Origin: Sanchytrium tribonematis
Taxonomy: Eukaryota; Sanchytriomycota; Sanchytriomycetes; Sanchytriales; Sanchytriaceae
Length of the DNA: 15,935 nt
Assembly: GCA_018985235.1 (NCBI GenBank)
Contig: JADGIG010000141.1
Coordinates: forward strand, 1 to 15,935
Direction of reading: 5' to 3'
The translations under genes and the position numbers were made by a program. Under the pieces are notes generated by a model. That model did no database searches and was not told where the DNA came from. It saw nothing but the letters and a program-made list of their open reading frames with translations. This document shows positions 15,443 through 15,935 of this stretch, piece after piece; positions within the stretch are counted from its first letter, which is position 1, and each line of letters starts with the position of its first letter.

Positions 15443-15935
15443 TCAGGGGTGACTCAAAAAATTTTGATTTAACAAATTGACGGCTGTGGATATTGCTCTT
15501 TCTCTTTCTTCTGCGCTTGTTTTCATGGCAGCCAGTGTCTCGTCGTTTGTCTTTTGTCGTTGTTGAAGGTCTATGATTGTTGATTTGAGAGAATGGTAGT
15601 TGTTTAACAAACCTAATTTTTCTTGAATTTCTACGAAGGAGTCCTGCGCTTGAAGTTTCACGCTGTGTTTTTGCTGCCGTTTTAAGGCCTGTTTGACCTT
15701 TTTGTATCTATTTTTATATCGATGAAGCTTTGTTTCTAATTTGTTAAATGAAAGGTTACGATTGTCTAAATTCGATCGCAACTCTTCTGAAATTTTAAGC
15801 AAATTCTCAGATGCACTCTTGTACTCAGCGGACTTCTGTTTTAAACTTAAATTTTTGCCTTCCAAATCCGCAATCTTTTTAGATTGCTTCCCAAATTCAA
15901 CGATTTTATTGTCCAAGGCTTGCTTCACATTTTTG
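15443..15935 (-). CDS. Coiled-coil protein, 5' part outside the window
   Basis: C-terminal 163 residues of a longer protein; the frame is open to the window edge. Almost all of it is predicted coiled coil, with heptad-spaced leucines and many K, E and Q (LEGKNLSLKQKSAEY, LETKLHRYKNRYKKVKQALK, IIDLQQRQKTNDETLAAMK). A central strongly basic part lies near KKVKQALKRQQKHSVK. I recognise no family, so it may be structural, for example cytoskeletal or trafficking-related. It ends with TGA only 8 bp before the MPP-beta start on the same strand. Confidence 0.75.
   Translation of the reverse strand, partial: KNVKQALDNKIVEFGKQSKKIADLEGKNLSLKQKSAEYKSASENLLKISEELRSNLDNRNLSFNKLETKLHRYKNRYKKVKQALKRQQKHSVKLQAQDSFVEIQEKLGLLNNYHSLKSTIIDLQQRQKTNDETLAAMKTSAEERERAISTAVNLLNQNFLSHP

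Noticed and set aside
1-15935. Nucleomorph origin because of 19-nt introns and dense packing
   Set aside because: Nucleomorphs mostly retain housekeeping and plastid-directed genes; NDH-2, MPP-beta, kinesin-8, TSC2 and SWEET suggest a main nucleus. The point is not fully excluded without more sequence.

Overview
This is a nuclear segment from a very gene-dense, AT-rich eukaryote. The proteins are eukaryotic throughout: kinesin-8, tuberin-type GAP, TXNDC9, RhoGEF, RNA polymerase II subunit Rpb9, mitochondrial processing peptidase beta and a SWEET sugar transporter. Three genes read correctly only after removal of 19-nt GT-AG introns. Several families look fungal (an MPP-beta and a type-2 NADH dehydrogenase of fungal style, a Laa2-like AP-1 accessory protein). 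SWEETs are mostly missing from higher fungi but occur in early-diverging ones. My best guess is an early-diverging, possibly parasitic fungus with a compact genome (Rozella/Cryptomycota type) that still has a working mitochondrion. This is an inference from gene content, not a match to a known sequence.

Layout from left to right. A partial kinesin-8 (minus, start at 1986, one intron) follows an LRR protein gene (minus, 2004..2861). The LRR gene diverges from a tuberin/TSC2-like Rheb-GAP (plus, 2893..5808) across only 31 bp. TSC2 converges on a TXNDC9-like thioredoxin-fold protein (minus, 5817..6296). That gene in turn diverges from an NDH-2 gene (plus, 6338..7591). Next are a DH-PH RhoGEF (plus, 7642..9727, one intron) and a Laa2/aftiphilin-like protein (plus, about 9759..11102). 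Then come RPB9 (minus, 11122..11538) and an unrecognised nuclear protein with a basic middle and helical C-terminus (minus, 11582..12845, one intron). A Tubby-C2/LURP-like gene (plus, about 12982..13536) has an unexplained in-frame stop near its 5' end. A SWEET transporter (minus, 13518..14111), MPP-beta (minus, 14115..15434) and a partial coiled-coil protein (minus, 15443 to the edge) close the window.

Packing is extreme. The gaps between coding regions are 3 to 50 bp, with one of 136 bp, and together they make up less than 400 nt. One convergent pair overlaps by 19 bp. At least five genes have an AATAAA hexamer that overlaps the stop codon. At the MPP-beta/SWEET junction the stop codon, the AATAAA and the next start codon are all merged.

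The most striking feature is the intron set. All three introns are exactly 19 nt, begin GTA and end in a shared YTSAYAYAG block that looks like a branch site fused to the acceptor. Each one restores a single long protein when removed. In the kinesin, removal rebuilds the P-loop exactly. Functionally the window mixes cytoskeleton and trafficking (kinesin-8, RhoGEF, TXNDC9, Laa2-like), nutrient and growth control (TSC2, SWEET), mitochondrial function (NDH-2, MPP-beta) and transcription (Rpb9). No shared pathway is evident apart from gene packing.
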